Below, one piece after another: positions 8,891 through 17,582 of a stretch of 64,000 nt of DNA; the first letter of the stretch is position 1, and each line of letters begins with the position of its first letter. Both the position numbers and the translations under genes were made by a program. Source of the DNA: Mycobacterium shinjukuense (GTDB lineage Bacteria; Actinomycetota; Actinomycetes; Mycobacteriales; Mycobacteriaceae); the NCBI RefSeq assembly GCF_010730055.1, contig NZ_AP022575.1, positions 3,658,001 to 3,722,000 of the forward strand, read 5' to 3'. The notes beneath the pieces were generated by a model, which did no database searches, was not told the origin of the DNA, and was given only the letters and a program-made list of their open reading frames with translations.

Positions 8891-9030
8891 CTGTTGCCTC
8901 GTTCGCCTCACCCGTTTCGGTACGGCAGGAATATGCGATGTGCCCGCCTTCGAGCGACAACCGTGGCTGTCGCTCGAAGGCGGGCACTTTCTATGTCGGC
9001 AGCACCGGGTACACGTGGGACAGATGAGCC
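8891..9030. repeat. Dispersed intergenic repeat, copy A
   Basis: The flanks of this stretch match 40788-40870. Shared blocks are a CTGTTG(C/T)CTC(G/A)TTCGCCTCAC start, a CGGCA(C/G)G centre and a CGGGTACA(C/T)GTGGG(A/G)CAGATGAG end. Copy A carries an additional long hairpin (8940-8987) in the middle. I do not know the element. It has no evident coding role. Confidence 0.6.
8940..8987. terminator. 20-bp perfect stem hairpin, probable terminator
   Basis: The arms 8940-8959 and 8968-8987 are exact reverse complements, with an 8-base loop. The right arm runs into ACTTTCT, giving a short T-rich tail on the + strand. It lies about 145 bases after the TetR gene and before the molybdopterin-binding gene, so it probably ends the TetR transcript. 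It sits inside a dispersed repeat, so it could instead be part of a mobile element. Confidence 0.55.
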
Positions 9031-9109
9031 AGGTGCGACCCCGACGAACTTGCGGCGCAGACCACTAAGCTCAACGGCCAACGTCGGCTATTCGTTGGAG
9101 GACTTTGCG

Positions 9110-9322
9110 ATGCGGCTATCGACCCGCAACCAGCTCAAGGGCACCATCACCGAGGTCAACCTCGGCAGCGTGATGGCAATCGTGAAGGTTCGGCTCGACG
9201 GCGGTGATCAGATCGTCACGTCCTCGCTCACCAAGGACGCGGCGGTTGAGCTTGGACTTGCCGCCGGTCAGCCGGCAACGGTGTTCATCAAGTCCACCGA
9301 TGTGATGATCGGCGTCGAGTAG
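9110..9322 (+). CDS. Molybdopterin/molybdate-binding TOBE (Mop) protein
   Basis: A 70-residue single TOBE/Mop-domain protein. The pattern STRNQLKGTITEVNLGSVMA, VKVRLDGGDQIVTSSLTKDA and a final VFIKSTDVMIGVE is typical of molbindins, which form oligomers that bind molybdate or related oxyanions in the cytoplasm. ATG at 9110 gives the canonical length. The gene stands alone, so it may act as a storage or homeostasis protein rather than as part of a transporter. Confidence 0.85.
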   Translation: MRLSTRNQLKGTITEVNLGSVMAIVKVRLDGGDQIVTSSLTKDAAVELGLAAGQPATVFIKSTDVMIGVE

Positions 9323-9377
9323 CCCCGCTAATGGCGATTAGCATTGCCCGCCGAACGCTTCTACGCCCACACTAAAG

Positions 9378-9492
9378 GTTGAGCTGGCCGATGTTCCGAC
9401 CCCAGCAGGGGCGGGCGAAGTGCTGGTCAAGGCTGCCGTGCGCGGCATCTACCACTCCGGCCTGAGCCTGATCAAGGGACGAGGGCATGTGA
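9378..9492 (+). pseudogene. Alcohol dehydrogenase N-terminal fragment
   Basis: The frame reads VELADVPTPAGAGEVLVKAA, then a GIYHSGLSLIKGRGH segment. This is the N-terminal pattern of zinc-type alcohol dehydrogenases, where GEVLV precedes a G(I/V)C(H)SD zinc/active-site loop; here the Cys is replaced by Tyr and the Asp by Gly. There is no start, and the frame ends at once beyond 9492, next to the ephF stop. It is a short remnant of a deleted adh gene. Confidence 0.55.
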
Positions 9493-9495
9493 CTG

Positions 9496-10386
9496 TTACA
9501 TCCCGAGGCGAAGGAAGGCCCGCAGCCGGTCGAGCACCAGCTCGGGTCGCTGCTCGACGATCCAGTGGCCCACGCCGTCCACCAGCTCGACCTCGAAATC
9601 GGATGCCCGCTGGGCATATCCATCCAGCAGATCGGGGGTGATCACCGGATCTCCGGTGCCGTGCAACCAGCGCACCGGAACGTCGACGCGGGCACCGTCG
9701 TATTGACCGCGCATCCAGCGCAGCGCCTCCCGGGTCTGGAAGCTGCGATACCACCTGGAACCCGCGTCCGCGTGCCCGGGTTGACGCATGCGCTCGGCGT
9801 ACATGCGCAGGTCCTCTTCGGGGAGGCCGAACCCGGCGCCCACCCACGACACCACCAACCGGGCGTATCGGGCCTGGGAATCCGCGATTATCCGGGGGCC
9901 GATCACCGGCAGCGAGATCGGGATCTGATACCAGAACCGCCAGAGGTGCCGGAGCATGCTTAGATCGCGTTTCATCCACGGCGCCACGGTGTTCACACCG
10001 AAGAACCCGGTCACCTTCTCCGGATGGCGCAACATCATGATGAACGCCACCGGTCCGCCCCAGTCGTGCGCCACCAGTTTGACCTTGGCGACGCCCAGCC
10101 AATCCAGCACCCCCGCCAGGTCCTCGGCCATCTCCTCCTTGGTGTAGCGCCCCCGGGGCGCCGAGCTCCAGCCCGCGCCGCGCAGGTCGGGGCAGAGCAC
10201 CCGGTAGCCGTCGGCGGCCAGTGGACCGATCAGCCCGTGCCACTCCCACCAGTTCTGCGGAAACCCGTGCACCAGCATGACCGCCGGACCTTCGCCGGGG
10301 CCGGCGTCTGCGACATGGATGGTGACCCCATCCCCGAGATCCACATACCGGTGTTCGACGCCGTCCAGGACAGGCATTGCGGTCAT
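9496..10386 (-). CDS. ephF: Epoxide hydrolase, EphF homologue (alpha/beta hydrolase)
   Basis: A 296-residue alpha/beta hydrolase of the epoxide hydrolase type. The oxyanion motif HGFPQNWWEW near residue 40 (HGxP), the nucleophile elbow AHDWGG with Asp near residue 110, and the late catalytic His in DGVGHWIVEQRP are all present. These enzymes open epoxides to diols. The location between cyp138 and the GNAT/fgd2 genes corresponds to Rv0134. The start at 10386 gives a length close to the recalled Mtb protein (about 300). Confidence 0.85.
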   Translation of the reverse strand: MTAMPVLDGVEHRYVDLGDGVTIHVADAGPGEGPAVMLVHGFPQNWWEWHGLIGPLAADGYRVLCPDLRGAGWSSAPRGRYTKEEMAEDLAGVLDWLGVAKVKLVAHDWGGPVAFIMMLRHPEKVTGFFGVNTVAPWMKRDLSMLRHLWRFWYQIPISLPVIGPRIIADSQARYARLVVSWVGAGFGLPEEDLRMYAERMRQPGHADAGSRWYRSFQTREALRWMRGQYDGARVDVPVRWLHGTGDPVITPDLLDGYAQRASDFEVELVDGVGHWIVEQRPELVLDRLRAFLRLGM

Positions 10387-10391
10387 TGGTA

Positions 10392-11114
10392 GAGGCTATG
10401 CCAGGAACCTTTCGACGTCGGGCGCGAGGCGTGCCCGCAGTTGTCCTCCGCCAGCCCGACCAGCTGGCACGACGTTTCGACGTTCCGCCGCCGGCCGCGC
10501 CGATGCCCGGCCAGACCGCCGGGTCGACCCGCATATCGAGGCGCTCGACCAAGCCGCCCCGATCCGGCACGGCGACGCGGAGACCGCGGCAAGGCTGCGG
10601 GCCGTCGCCACCTGGATGCGCACCATGTTTGCCATCGTGCCGCTGGCCGTCAGGGCACGGGTCGACGCCATTCCCCGCTCGGGCACGAGATTGCCTACCC
10701 CGCAAACCAATTCGCCGACCCCTATCAGGTGCCCGACGCCAACTTCGGGTGGTCGGCCGGGACGCCTGCTACTGCTGCGGCAGCTTCGTGCTCGACGACG
10801 AAGCGTTGGTCATTACGCACCGCCCGCCGTCATGTTCTGGAACCTGGTGGTGTGGAACCAGTTCATGGCCACCTACGGCGCCTCGGAAGGCCCCGACGCC
10901 GGGTGCTCCATCAACGGCCAGCGCGCCGTACGCGACGGCGACGGCTCCGTGACGATCGTGTTGTCCCGCGGAATGACGGGCCACCCGAACTCCTTGGCGG
11001 CGCTGGGCTATCCGCGTGGCAACCTCGCCTTCCGGTGGTTTCTCGCCGACGGGGTGCCGGAGGCCCGAGGTGCGGATGGTGAAGGCATCCGAGGCACCGA
11101 CACGGCCGCGCTAG
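10392..11114 (+). pseudogene. Frameshifted DUF1214-like protein gene
   Basis: Protein-like segments follow each other in different frames: HEIAYPANQFADPYQVPDAN with a neighbouring CCGSFVLDDEALVITHR, then FWNLVVWNQFMATYG, INGQRAVRDGDGSVTIVLSR and YPRGNLAFRWFLADGVPE, and finally EVRMVKASEAPTRPR with the stop at 11112-11114. The DGSV...RG-NLAFRW pattern resembles the C-terminus of DUF1214-containing proteins. At least two frameshifts break the gene, so it cannot make one product. Its last bases overlap the stop of the convergent LLM gene. Family name is tentative. Confidence 0.6.
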
Positions 11115-12151
11115 GTCTCGCGAACCAACTCGATGGCTCGGCCGAGGGTGGCCAGCTTGGCCTCCAGCGTGTCGCCCGCGGGATACAGCCGCACGGTGTC
11201 CACCCCCGCATCGCGCCACACCGCCAGGCGGGCGCGGACCATCTCCTCGGTCCCGATCAGCGTGGTAGCCAGCACCATCTCATCGGTGACCGCCCTGGCC
11301 GCGCCCTCCCGGTCACCGCGCAGCCAGCGTTGCCGCACCTCGGCGGCCACGTCGGTCCAGCCTTGCCGGCTATAGGCCCGGTTGTAGTAGTTGGTGCTTG
11401 CCGAGCCCATCCCGCCGAGGCTGAACGCCAGCTCCTTCTTACGCGCGGCCACCATGGCGCGCAGTTCGTCTTCGTCGGCGGCGAAGGCGACTTCGGCGCC
11501 TTGACAAATGTCGATCTCGCCGCGGGTGCGACCCGCGGCGGCCAGCCCCTCGTCGAGGTGGGCGAAATACGCCGCGGCAGCACCCTCCGGAACGAAGCTG
11601 GTGCCCAACCAGCCGTCGGCAATCCGACCGGTCAAGCGCAGCATCGCCGGTGACAGCGCCGCCAGGTAAATCGGGATCTCGTGCTCGGCTCGAGCCGACA
11701 ACCGCATCGGCACCGCCTCCCCACCCGGGCGAGGGAGCTGAAACTCGTTGCCGGAGTAGGAGATCTTGCCGCCCGTGAATACCCTGCGGATGATTTCGAC
11801 GGTCTCAGTCATCCGGGCCAGCGGACGAGCGAACGAGACTCCGTGCAGCCCCTCGATCACCTGCGGACCCGACGCGCCCAGGCCAAGCAGGAACCGCCCG
11901 GACGACAGGTTGGACAACGTGATCGCGGTCTGCGCGACGATGACGGGCGAGCGGGTGCCGAGCTGCAGCACGCCCGCACCCAGCAGCATCCGCTGGGTGC
12001 GGGCCGCGAGGTAGCCCAGCGCCGACGGCGCATCGGTACCCCAGGCCTCGGCGACCCAGCAGACGTCCAGGCCCAGCTTCTCGGCCTCGACAGCGAACTG
12101 GGCAACATCGCGGGCGGTTTCGGACAACTCGACCGTTGTCGCGGTCCGCAT
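11111..12151 (-). CDS. LLM-class (F420-type) oxidoreductase
   Basis: A 346-residue luciferase-like (LLM) TIM-barrel oxidoreductase. Typical features are the N-terminal FAVEAEKLGLDVCWVAEAWG, the strand MLLGAGVLQLGTRSP, and SSGRFLLGLGASGPQV, the phosphate-binding region of F420/FMN LLM enzymes. In mycobacteria such proteins usually use coenzyme F420. The start ATG at 12151 overlaps the stop of the upstream SRPBCC gene (ATGA), showing translational coupling. Substrate is unknown. The partner suggests a hydrophobic small molecule or lipid. Confidence 0.85.
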   Translation of the reverse strand: MRTATTVELSETARDVAQFAVEAEKLGLDVCWVAEAWGTDAPSALGYLAARTQRMLLGAGVLQLGTRSPVIVAQTAITLSNLSSGRFLLGLGASGPQVIEGLHGVSFARPLARMTETVEIIRRVFTGGKISYSGNEFQLPRPGGEAVPMRLSARAEHEIPIYLAALSPAMLRLTGRIADGWLGTSFVPEGAAAAYFAHLDEGLAAAGRTRGEIDICQGAEVAFAADEDELRAMVAARKKELAFSLGGMGSASTNYYNRAYSRQGWTDVAAEVRQRWLRGDREGAARAVTDEMVLATTLIGTEEMVRARLAVWRDAGVDTVRLYPAGDTLEAKLATLGRAIELVRET

Positions 12152-12666
12152 CACCGCACCCCGTGCTCGGCCAACCGCTTGATCGCCGCCAGGGTCTTGT
12201 CGATCGCGGCCTCGAACTCTCTCAGCCGGACGAACACGATCTTTTGTTCCTTGTCGGGCATGGCCTCGATCGCCGCTGACAACCCCGATCGGCCCGGTCC
12301 CATGCGCGTCCCGAACGTCAGGGTGGTGCCCCCATCTCGGCGTGTCAACCGGAACCACCATGTCGCCGAGGGATAGTCGGGATCACCTACTGCCCAAGCG
12401 AATTCACGCGATTCGTGGCAGACCACGATCTGCGACGTGGTGCTCCACTGTCCGAATGCTTCGTGGGTGTTGTACCCGACGAACCGCGCCCCGACCCGCG
12501 GTCCGGTGGCACCGTCGATCCACTCCACGGATTGCAACTCGTTGCTCAGGGTCGGCATCAGCTCGATATCGGAGACCAGGCTCCACACTCTGCCGGGATC
12601 GGCATCGATCCACGTCGAGGCTTCCACCGTCGGGGTGTCCGCATAGCGGGCGCCGGTCCATTCCAC
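12151..12666 (-). CDS. SRPBCC (START-like) lipid-binding family protein
   Basis: About 171 residues from the GTG at 12666 (MEWTGARYADTPTVEASTWI). The pattern IDADPGRVWSLVSDIELMPT and the following E(L)QSVEWIDG strand mark the SRPBCC / polyketide cyclase fold, a helix-grip pocket for hydrophobic ligands. An upstream in-frame ATG at 12735 would add 23 residues without family support. The gene leads a two-gene operon with the LLM oxidoreductase (4-base overlap), so it may present or bind that enzyme's substrate. Confidence 0.75.
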   Translation of the reverse strand: MEWTGARYADTPTVEASTWIDADPGRVWSLVSDIELMPTLSNELQSVEWIDGATGPRVGARFVGYNTHEAFGQWSTTSQIVVCHESREFAWAVGDPDYPSATWWFRLTRRDGGTTLTFGTRMGPGRSGLSAAIEAMPDKEQKIVFVRLREFEAAIDKTLAAIKRLAEHGVR

Positions 12667-12991
12667 TCGCCCATTGTCCCCCGCAACGACCGGTACGTCG
12701 CCCCGGGCCCATGCGGGCGTCAGGCAGTCGACCAACTTGTCGACTGCCGATTTCGGCCGCAGCGACTCGGGTAAGCTCAGCCGGACGATCTACGCGGACG
12801 ACCGGTCTGCCCTGCCGGTCGGTCGGCACCCAACAGTCACACCAATACCGGCGGCTGAGCATGACATGCCGCCGAAAAGCGGTGCCACATGTGACATCAC
12901 CAAGCCGCCAATCGACATTGAAGAGGCAGACGCGGTATGAGCGTCGCCGCGTCCCCGCGTGACTCGGGTGACCACCGTGCCATTGCAGCCA
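12667..12991. other. Non-coding stretch upstream of the SRPBCC-LLM operon
   Basis: About 325 bases between the SRPBCC start and the GNAT stop, both on the minus strand. It should contain the promoter of the SRPBCC-LLM operon. I see no RNA gene or convincing ORF. Confidence 0.4.
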
Positions 12992-13597
12992 CTACCGCGG
13001 TTCCCGCCACATCGGCCACATCGGTGGTCCACCATCGGGCAGCGCGATCTCCCGGGTCACCGCGAAACCGAAACGTTCGTAGTAGGGCACATTTTCGGGT
13101 TTCGTCGACTCGAGGTAGGCCGGACAATGCTCGGCGTCGCAGCGGTCCAGCCGTGACCGCATCAGCGCCTGACCAAAGCCCTGGCCGCGCACCGGCGGGT
13201 CGCTGCCGATGGCGGCCAGATACCAATGCGGTTCCTCTGGATGTACCCGCATCATCACCCGCTGCACCGCGCGAGCCAGCGACATCCGAACGCCGAACAC
13301 CCGAACAAACCCCAACGTCATCACCAGATCCTGCCGGCGGGTGGCCCGCCACCGGTCCGGGGCATCCCACAACGCCGCCGCGCCGATGTCCGCCCCGTCG
13401 CAGGCCACTTCAACACCGCCGCCGGCCAGATGGTGATGGCGGACAAGCGTCGCGAACAACCGAGTCAGCTGAGCGGTGCGCGCCGTGTCGTCCGGAAGCA
13501 TCCATTCCATGACCGGGTCGTCGTAGAAGGCCCGGGCCATGGTACGCGACAGTTCGCGGACATCTGTCCTGCGTGCTGCGCGTGCCTGCGGGCTCAC
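12992..13597 (-). CDS. GNAT family N-acetyltransferase, Rv0133 homologue
   Basis: A 201-residue GNAT protein. The acetyl-CoA pyrophosphate-binding loop is PPVRGQGFGQALM near residue 145, followed by the usual CPAYLESTKPENVPYYERFGF segment that closes the acceptor site. Length agrees with Rv0133 (201). The acceptor molecule is unknown. It is divergent from the F420-dependent mycolate dehydrogenase at 13653, with a 55-base gap. Confidence 0.85.
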   Translation of the reverse strand: MSPQARAARRTDVRELSRTMARAFYDDPVMEWMLPDDTARTAQLTRLFATLVRHHHLAGGGVEVACDGADIGAAALWDAPDRWRATRRQDLVMTLGFVRVFGVRMSLARAVQRVMMRVHPEEPHWYLAAIGSDPPVRGQGFGQALMRSRLDRCDAEHCPAYLESTKPENVPYYERFGFAVTREIALPDGGPPMWPMWREPR

Positions 13598-13652
13598 CTA
13601 GGTCAGGCTAGCGGGTAGCGCCGCCGGCCAGCCAGTAGGCAATCTCTAAGGT

Positions 13653-14771
13653 GTGGTGGATCGCGACGCGGGTAGTGCCCATCCGGTGACCGGGATTTCG
13701 AGACGGGCTTTCGGGCGGATGACCGTCGGGGTCGGTGCGCTCGGCGCCGGCGGGTGGTCTGGCGGATGCGCTACCCGCACCGGTCCGGCGCCGGCGTCAG
13801 GGCCGGCCAACAAGGGGGTAGGTGTGGTGTTGTCGCATGAACAGTTCCGCACCGATCAGCTGGTGGCCCAAGCCCAGGCCGCCGAACGGGCCGGCTTCCA
13901 TTGCGTGTGGGCCAGTGACCATCTGCAGCCATGGCAAGACAATCAGGGCCACTCCATGTTCCCGTGGCTGACCCTGGCGTTGGTGGGCAACAGCACCAGC
14001 CGCATCTCATTCGGCACGGGTGTGACCTGCCCGCTCTACCGCTATCACCCGGTTACGGTCGCCCAGGCGTTTGCGACGCTGGCGATCCTGAGTCCCGGAA
14101 GGGTATTTCTGGGGGTGGGCACCGGCGAGCGGCTCAACGAACAGGCCGCCACCAACACTTTCGGCACCTACGCCGAGCGCCACGACCGGCTGATCGAGGC
14201 CATCGGACTGATCCGCCAGCTGTGGCATGGAGAACGAATCTCATTCGCGGGCAGGTATTTTCAGACGAACGCGGTGAGGCTTTACGATCTACCGGGTACG
14301 CCTCCGCCAATCTTCGTCGCGGCCAGTGGCCCCAAGAGCGCCGCCCTGGCCGGCCGCTACGGCGACGGCTGGATCGCCCAGGCCAACGACATCACAAACG
14401 CCAAACTGCTCGCCGCGTTCACCGCGGGCGCTCAGGCAGCCGGTCGTGATCCGGCCGGCCTGGGCAAGCGGGCCGAGCTGTTCGCCGTCGTCGGCGACCA
14501 CAACGAGGCTTACCGGGCCGCCTCCTTGTGGCGATTCACCGCTGGAGCCGTCGACCAGCCCAACCCCGTCGAGATCCAGCGCACCGCCGAGTCGAACCCG
14601 ATCGAGAAGGTGCTGGCCAACTGGGCGGTGGGCACCGACCCCGCCGTGCACACCAGGGCGGTGCAAGCGGTGCTGGACGCCGGTGCAACGCCTTTCCTGC
14701 ACTTCCCGCAGGACGACCCGATTACCGCCATCGACTTCTACCGCAGCAATGTCCTACCCCGGCTGCGTTAG
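13653..14771 (+). CDS. fgd2: F420-dependent hydroxymycolic acid dehydrogenase (Rv0132c/Fgd2 type)
   Basis: A 372-residue LLM-family F420 protein with a Tat-type export signal: SRRAFGRM, then a small hydrophobic stretch and a lipobox-like GGCA at about residue 37. The barrel shows CVWASDHLQPW, ISFGTGVTCPLYRYHP and GRVFLGVGTGERLNEQ, as in F420-dependent dehydrogenases. The Mtb counterpart, once called Fgd2, is reported to be an envelope enzyme oxidising hydroxymycolic to ketomycolic acids. The gene is divergent from the GNAT gene. The start GTG at 13653 precedes the twin-arginine motif by about 16 codons. Confidence 0.85.
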   Translation: MVDRDAGSAHPVTGISRRAFGRMTVGVGALGAGGWSGGCATRTGPAPASGPANKGVGVVLSHEQFRTDQLVAQAQAAERAGFHCVWASDHLQPWQDNQGHSMFPWLTLALVGNSTSRISFGTGVTCPLYRYHPVTVAQAFATLAILSPGRVFLGVGTGERLNEQAATNTFGTYAERHDRLIEAIGLIRQLWHGERISFAGRYFQTNAVRLYDLPGTPPPIFVAASGPKSAALAGRYGDGWIAQANDITNAKLLAAFTAGAQAAGRDPAGLGKRAELFAVVGDHNEAYRAASLWRFTAGAVDQPNPVEIQRTAESNPIEKVLANWAVGTDPAVHTRAVQAVLDAGATPFLHFPQDDPITAIDFYRSNVLPRLR

Positions 14772-14789
14772 CGCAACCGGCCCAGAGCC

Positions 14790-14967
14790 CAAATACCGGC
14801 CAGTTGATCTGGACGTCAACGCCGCGTCCTGGATCTTGGTCCAGCTGCTGGGCATGACGATCCGCTTCGTCGTCGAACGGCCACCGATCGCCACGGAAGC
14901 ATTCGCCGAAGAAATGACTCGACTCGTGCAGGGACATCCGATCGCCAACGTGTCGGTCATGCAGTGA
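14790..14967 (+). pseudogene. TetR regulator C-terminal remnant
   Basis: The frame encodes DLDVNAASWILVQLLGMTIR then FVVERPPIATEAFAEEMTRL and ends at 14967. The VQLL...VVERPPI..(A/D)FxxExTRLV pattern is the usual C-terminal end of a mycobacterial TetR ligand domain. No helix-turn-helix or start codon is present upstream, because the fgd2 stop is immediately before. It is a truncated relic. Confidence 0.55.
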
Positions 14968-15192
14968 CGACGCCGTTGCCGAATCTAGGATGGCTCCGGG
15001 TGGCCGGGGGTGCCTGGTGGCAGCGGCGACATCCCGGCCGGCAACGGCGGTACCGGCGCGCAACCAGCGGGTCACAACCCAGACCTCGCGCCGCCGCGAC
15101 GGACAATCCGTGCGGTCCAGCACCTCGGCCTTGTTGCAGAGGCGTTGCGCTCATCCTTGACACCGGGCCACGATCCGCTGAATGTCGACGAC

Positions 15193-16248
15193 ATGTCGGT
15201 GGTGCGTGGGACCGCGCTCTCGAACTACCCGAGCCTGGTTGCCGAGCTGGGGGGTGATCCGGCCGGCCTGCTCCGCGCCGCGGGCATCCGGGAACAGGAT
15301 GTCGGCACCTATGACACGTTCATACCGTTTCGCGCGGCAATTCGGGCGGCCGAATCGGCCGCGGAGGCCACGGCCACACCGGATTTCGGACGGCGATTAG
15401 CACGGCGGCAGGGGATCGAGATCCTCGGACCGGTGGGGGTGGCTGCCCGGACGGCCGCGACCGTGGCCGATGCCTTGGCGATTTTCAACACCTTCATGGC
15501 GGCATACAGCCCGGTGATCTCCATCCAGATCACCGCGTTGGCCGACCCGAAGCGGTCCTTCATCGCCCTCGAGTTCCTGCTCGACGAGGCGACGAGCAGC
15601 CCGCAGACGCTGGAACTGGCGCTGGGCGTCTCACTCGGGGTGTTTCGCCTACTCATGGGCGACCACTACCGACCGCTGGCGGTGCACCTACCGCACGATC
15701 CGCTCACCCCGCCGGCCGACTACATCCAGTATTTCGGCTGCACGCCGTATTTCGCCGAACGTCGGGCCGGCTTCACCGTGCGCACGGCCGACCTGAGCCT
15801 GCCGTTGAACCGCGACGACATCGCCCACCGCGCCGTCGTCGACTACCTGAGCAGCATCACACCGCTGGGTGCCGGGATGGTGGAATCGGTGCGCACCATC
15901 GTCCGCCAATTGCTGCCCACCGGGGCGGCGACGCTGGATGTGGTCGCCGAGCAGTTCCACCTGCACCCGAAAACGCTGCAACGCCGGCTTGCCGAGAAAA
16001 ACACCACGTTCGCCGGGCTGGTCGACCAGGTCCGCAAGGACGCCGCCGATCGCTACTTGCGGACCACCGGCATCAGCCTGTCACACTTGGCCCGCGAATT
16101 GGGTTACGCCGAGCAGAGCGTGCTCACCCGCTCCTGCAAGAGATGGTTCGGGACCGGGCCGACCGCCTACCGCAACCGGACCCGGCGGCCCGTCATCAAA
16201 GACCGAGCGCGCGCTCAAGTTCTTTCAGCGACGTTTCCAGGTGGCTGA
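15193..16248 (+). CDS. AraC family regulator (VirS-like)
   Basis: A 351-residue AraC regulator with an N-terminal arabinose-binding-type domain (PF12625 type): LVAELGGDPAGLLRAAGI, then FGRRLARRQGIEILGPVGVA. The C-terminal double helix-turn-helix carries FHLHPKTLQRRLAEKNTTF and ISLSHLARELGYAEQSVLTR, ending in the CKRWFGTGPTAYR motif. This is the architecture of VirS (Rv3082c), which controls the mymA monooxygenase operon. The convergent gene next door is a WS/DGAT and the one after is a MymA/EthA-type monooxygenase, so a similar lipid regulon is plausible. ATG at 15193 fits the family start. Confidence 0.85.
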   Translation: MSVVRGTALSNYPSLVAELGGDPAGLLRAAGIREQDVGTYDTFIPFRAAIRAAESAAEATATPDFGRRLARRQGIEILGPVGVAARTAATVADALAIFNTFMAAYSPVISIQITALADPKRSFIALEFLLDEATSSPQTLELALGVSLGVFRLLMGDHYRPLAVHLPHDPLTPPADYIQYFGCTPYFAERRAGFTVRTADLSLPLNRDDIAHRAVVDYLSSITPLGAGMVESVRTIVRQLLPTGAATLDVVAEQFHLHPKTLQRRLAEKNTTFAGLVDQVRKDAADRYLRTTGISLSHLARELGYAEQSVLTRSCKRWFGTGPTAYRNRTRRPVIKDRARAQVLSATFPGG

Positions 16249-17554
16249 GCACCCGCTGCAAGTGCGGGACGCCGCGTCGGCATCCGACGAGCCCGAAGTC
16301 GAGGCTGTCGGCGGTGCTGGTCAGCGTGATGTTCATCGCTTGTCCGTTGAGCACCAACGACATTGGGTAGTTGCCGACCATCCGCGCGCCGTTGAGGTAG
16401 CGGGGCTCACGCACGCCGGGCACGTTGGAGATGCAGACGTTGAACGGGGGCGGGCTGGCCTTGCCCAGACCGGGCAGGGTGTTGAGTGCGGCCGGGCTCA
16501 GCAGCGCCAGCGACAACGCCAGCGCCTGAGCCCGCGGAAGTTGTGACAGCACCTGCTTGTTGTCGCGCATCGAGGCGTGGATGGCGTCGAGGCGATCGGC
16601 CGGATCGTCGAAGTGGGTGGCCAGGTTGCACAACACCGCTCCCACCATGTTGCCGCCGACGGCGTCGCGTGCGGTGCGCAGGCTGACCGGGACCATGGCC
16701 ACCAACGGTGTTTGCGGCAGTGCGTCGTAATCGTCGAGATAGGCTCGCAGCGCACCGGCGCACATCGCCAGCACCACGTCGTTGAGAGTCACCCCGGCGG
16801 CGTCTTTGACCGTCTTGACCCGATCCAGCGGCCATGACTGCGCCGCGCACCGCCGCGCTCCCCCGACCGCGACGTTGAGCATGCTGCGCGGGGCCCCGAA
16901 CGGCAGCGTCAGCCGCTGCTGCAGCAGCGCGGCGCGCGCCAGCCGAATCGTCGAGGGGGCTAGGCCGGCGGCGGCTCCCAGCATGCCGCCGATGTGGTGC
17001 AGGGGGCCGCGGCGATCCTGATCGCGGGTGTTGCCCCGGGGCGCCGGTGACCAGGGGGCACGCACCCCGGTGTCGGTGGGATCGGTCGGCAGCGACTGCC
17101 GCATCAACGCGAGCCCGGACACCCCGTCGATCAGCGCGTGATGCATTTTCGCGTAGACCGCGAAACGCCCGTCCCGCAGGCCCTCGATCACATGCGTTTC
17201 CCACAGCGGCCGGTGCCGGTCAAGCAAATTGGCATGCAGCCTCGAGGTCAGCTCCAGCAGCTCGCGCACCCGTCCCGGAGCCGGCAGCGCGGACCGCCGC
17301 ACGTGGTAGCCGAGGTCCACGTCGTTGTCGGCCGACCAGCCGAGGTTGGTGGGGGCACCGTAGAACGACGCGGGGCGCCTACGGAACAGCGGGCTTATCT
17401 CGGTGCACTCCAGCATCGCCCGGTGGGTCTCGCGCACGAACCCGCGTCCGGCACCCGGTGGCGGCTCGAACAGTTGCAGCGCGCCGACGTGCAGCGGGTG
17501 CTCACGCGTCTCCGCCGCCAAGAACAAGGCGTCGACCGGTGACATCAGGTCCAT
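16196..17554 (-). CDS. Wax ester synthase / diacylglycerol acyltransferase (WS/DGAT)
   Basis: A 452-residue bifunctional acyltransferase that makes triacylglycerol or wax esters from acyl-CoA. It starts MDLMSPVDALFL, like the mycobacterial Tgs proteins, and has the active-site HHALIDG near residues 138-144 (HHxxxDG). The NYPMSLVLNGQAMNITL segment near the C-terminus is also typical. I chose the internal ATG at 17554 over 17569 for this reason. Its 3' end overlaps the convergent AraC gene by 53 bases. With the monooxygenase just upstream in the same direction (28-base gap), it appears to form a lipid-modification unit. Confidence 0.9.
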   Translation of the reverse strand: MDLMSPVDALFLAAETREHPLHVGALQLFEPPPGAGRGFVRETHRAMLECTEISPLFRRRPASFYGAPTNLGWSADNDVDLGYHVRRSALPAPGRVRELLELTSRLHANLLDRHRPLWETHVIEGLRDGRFAVYAKMHHALIDGVSGLALMRQSLPTDPTDTGVRAPWSPAPRGNTRDQDRRGPLHHIGGMLGAAAGLAPSTIRLARAALLQQRLTLPFGAPRSMLNVAVGGARRCAAQSWPLDRVKTVKDAAGVTLNDVVLAMCAGALRAYLDDYDALPQTPLVAMVPVSLRTARDAVGGNMVGAVLCNLATHFDDPADRLDAIHASMRDNKQVLSQLPRAQALALSLALLSPAALNTLPGLGKASPPPFNVCISNVPGVREPRYLNGARMVGNYPMSLVLNGQAMNITLTSTADSLDFGLVGCRRGVPHLQRVLSHLETSLKELERALGL

Positions 17555-17582
17555 TGCTGTGCTCCTCATAATCTGGTGACCG

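Noticed and set aside
14968..15192. A Gly/Asn-rich PGRS-like stretch (GGSGDIPAGNGGTGA)
   Set aside because: Too short and lacking a PE domain, start or repeats; it may be chance in GC-rich DNA.
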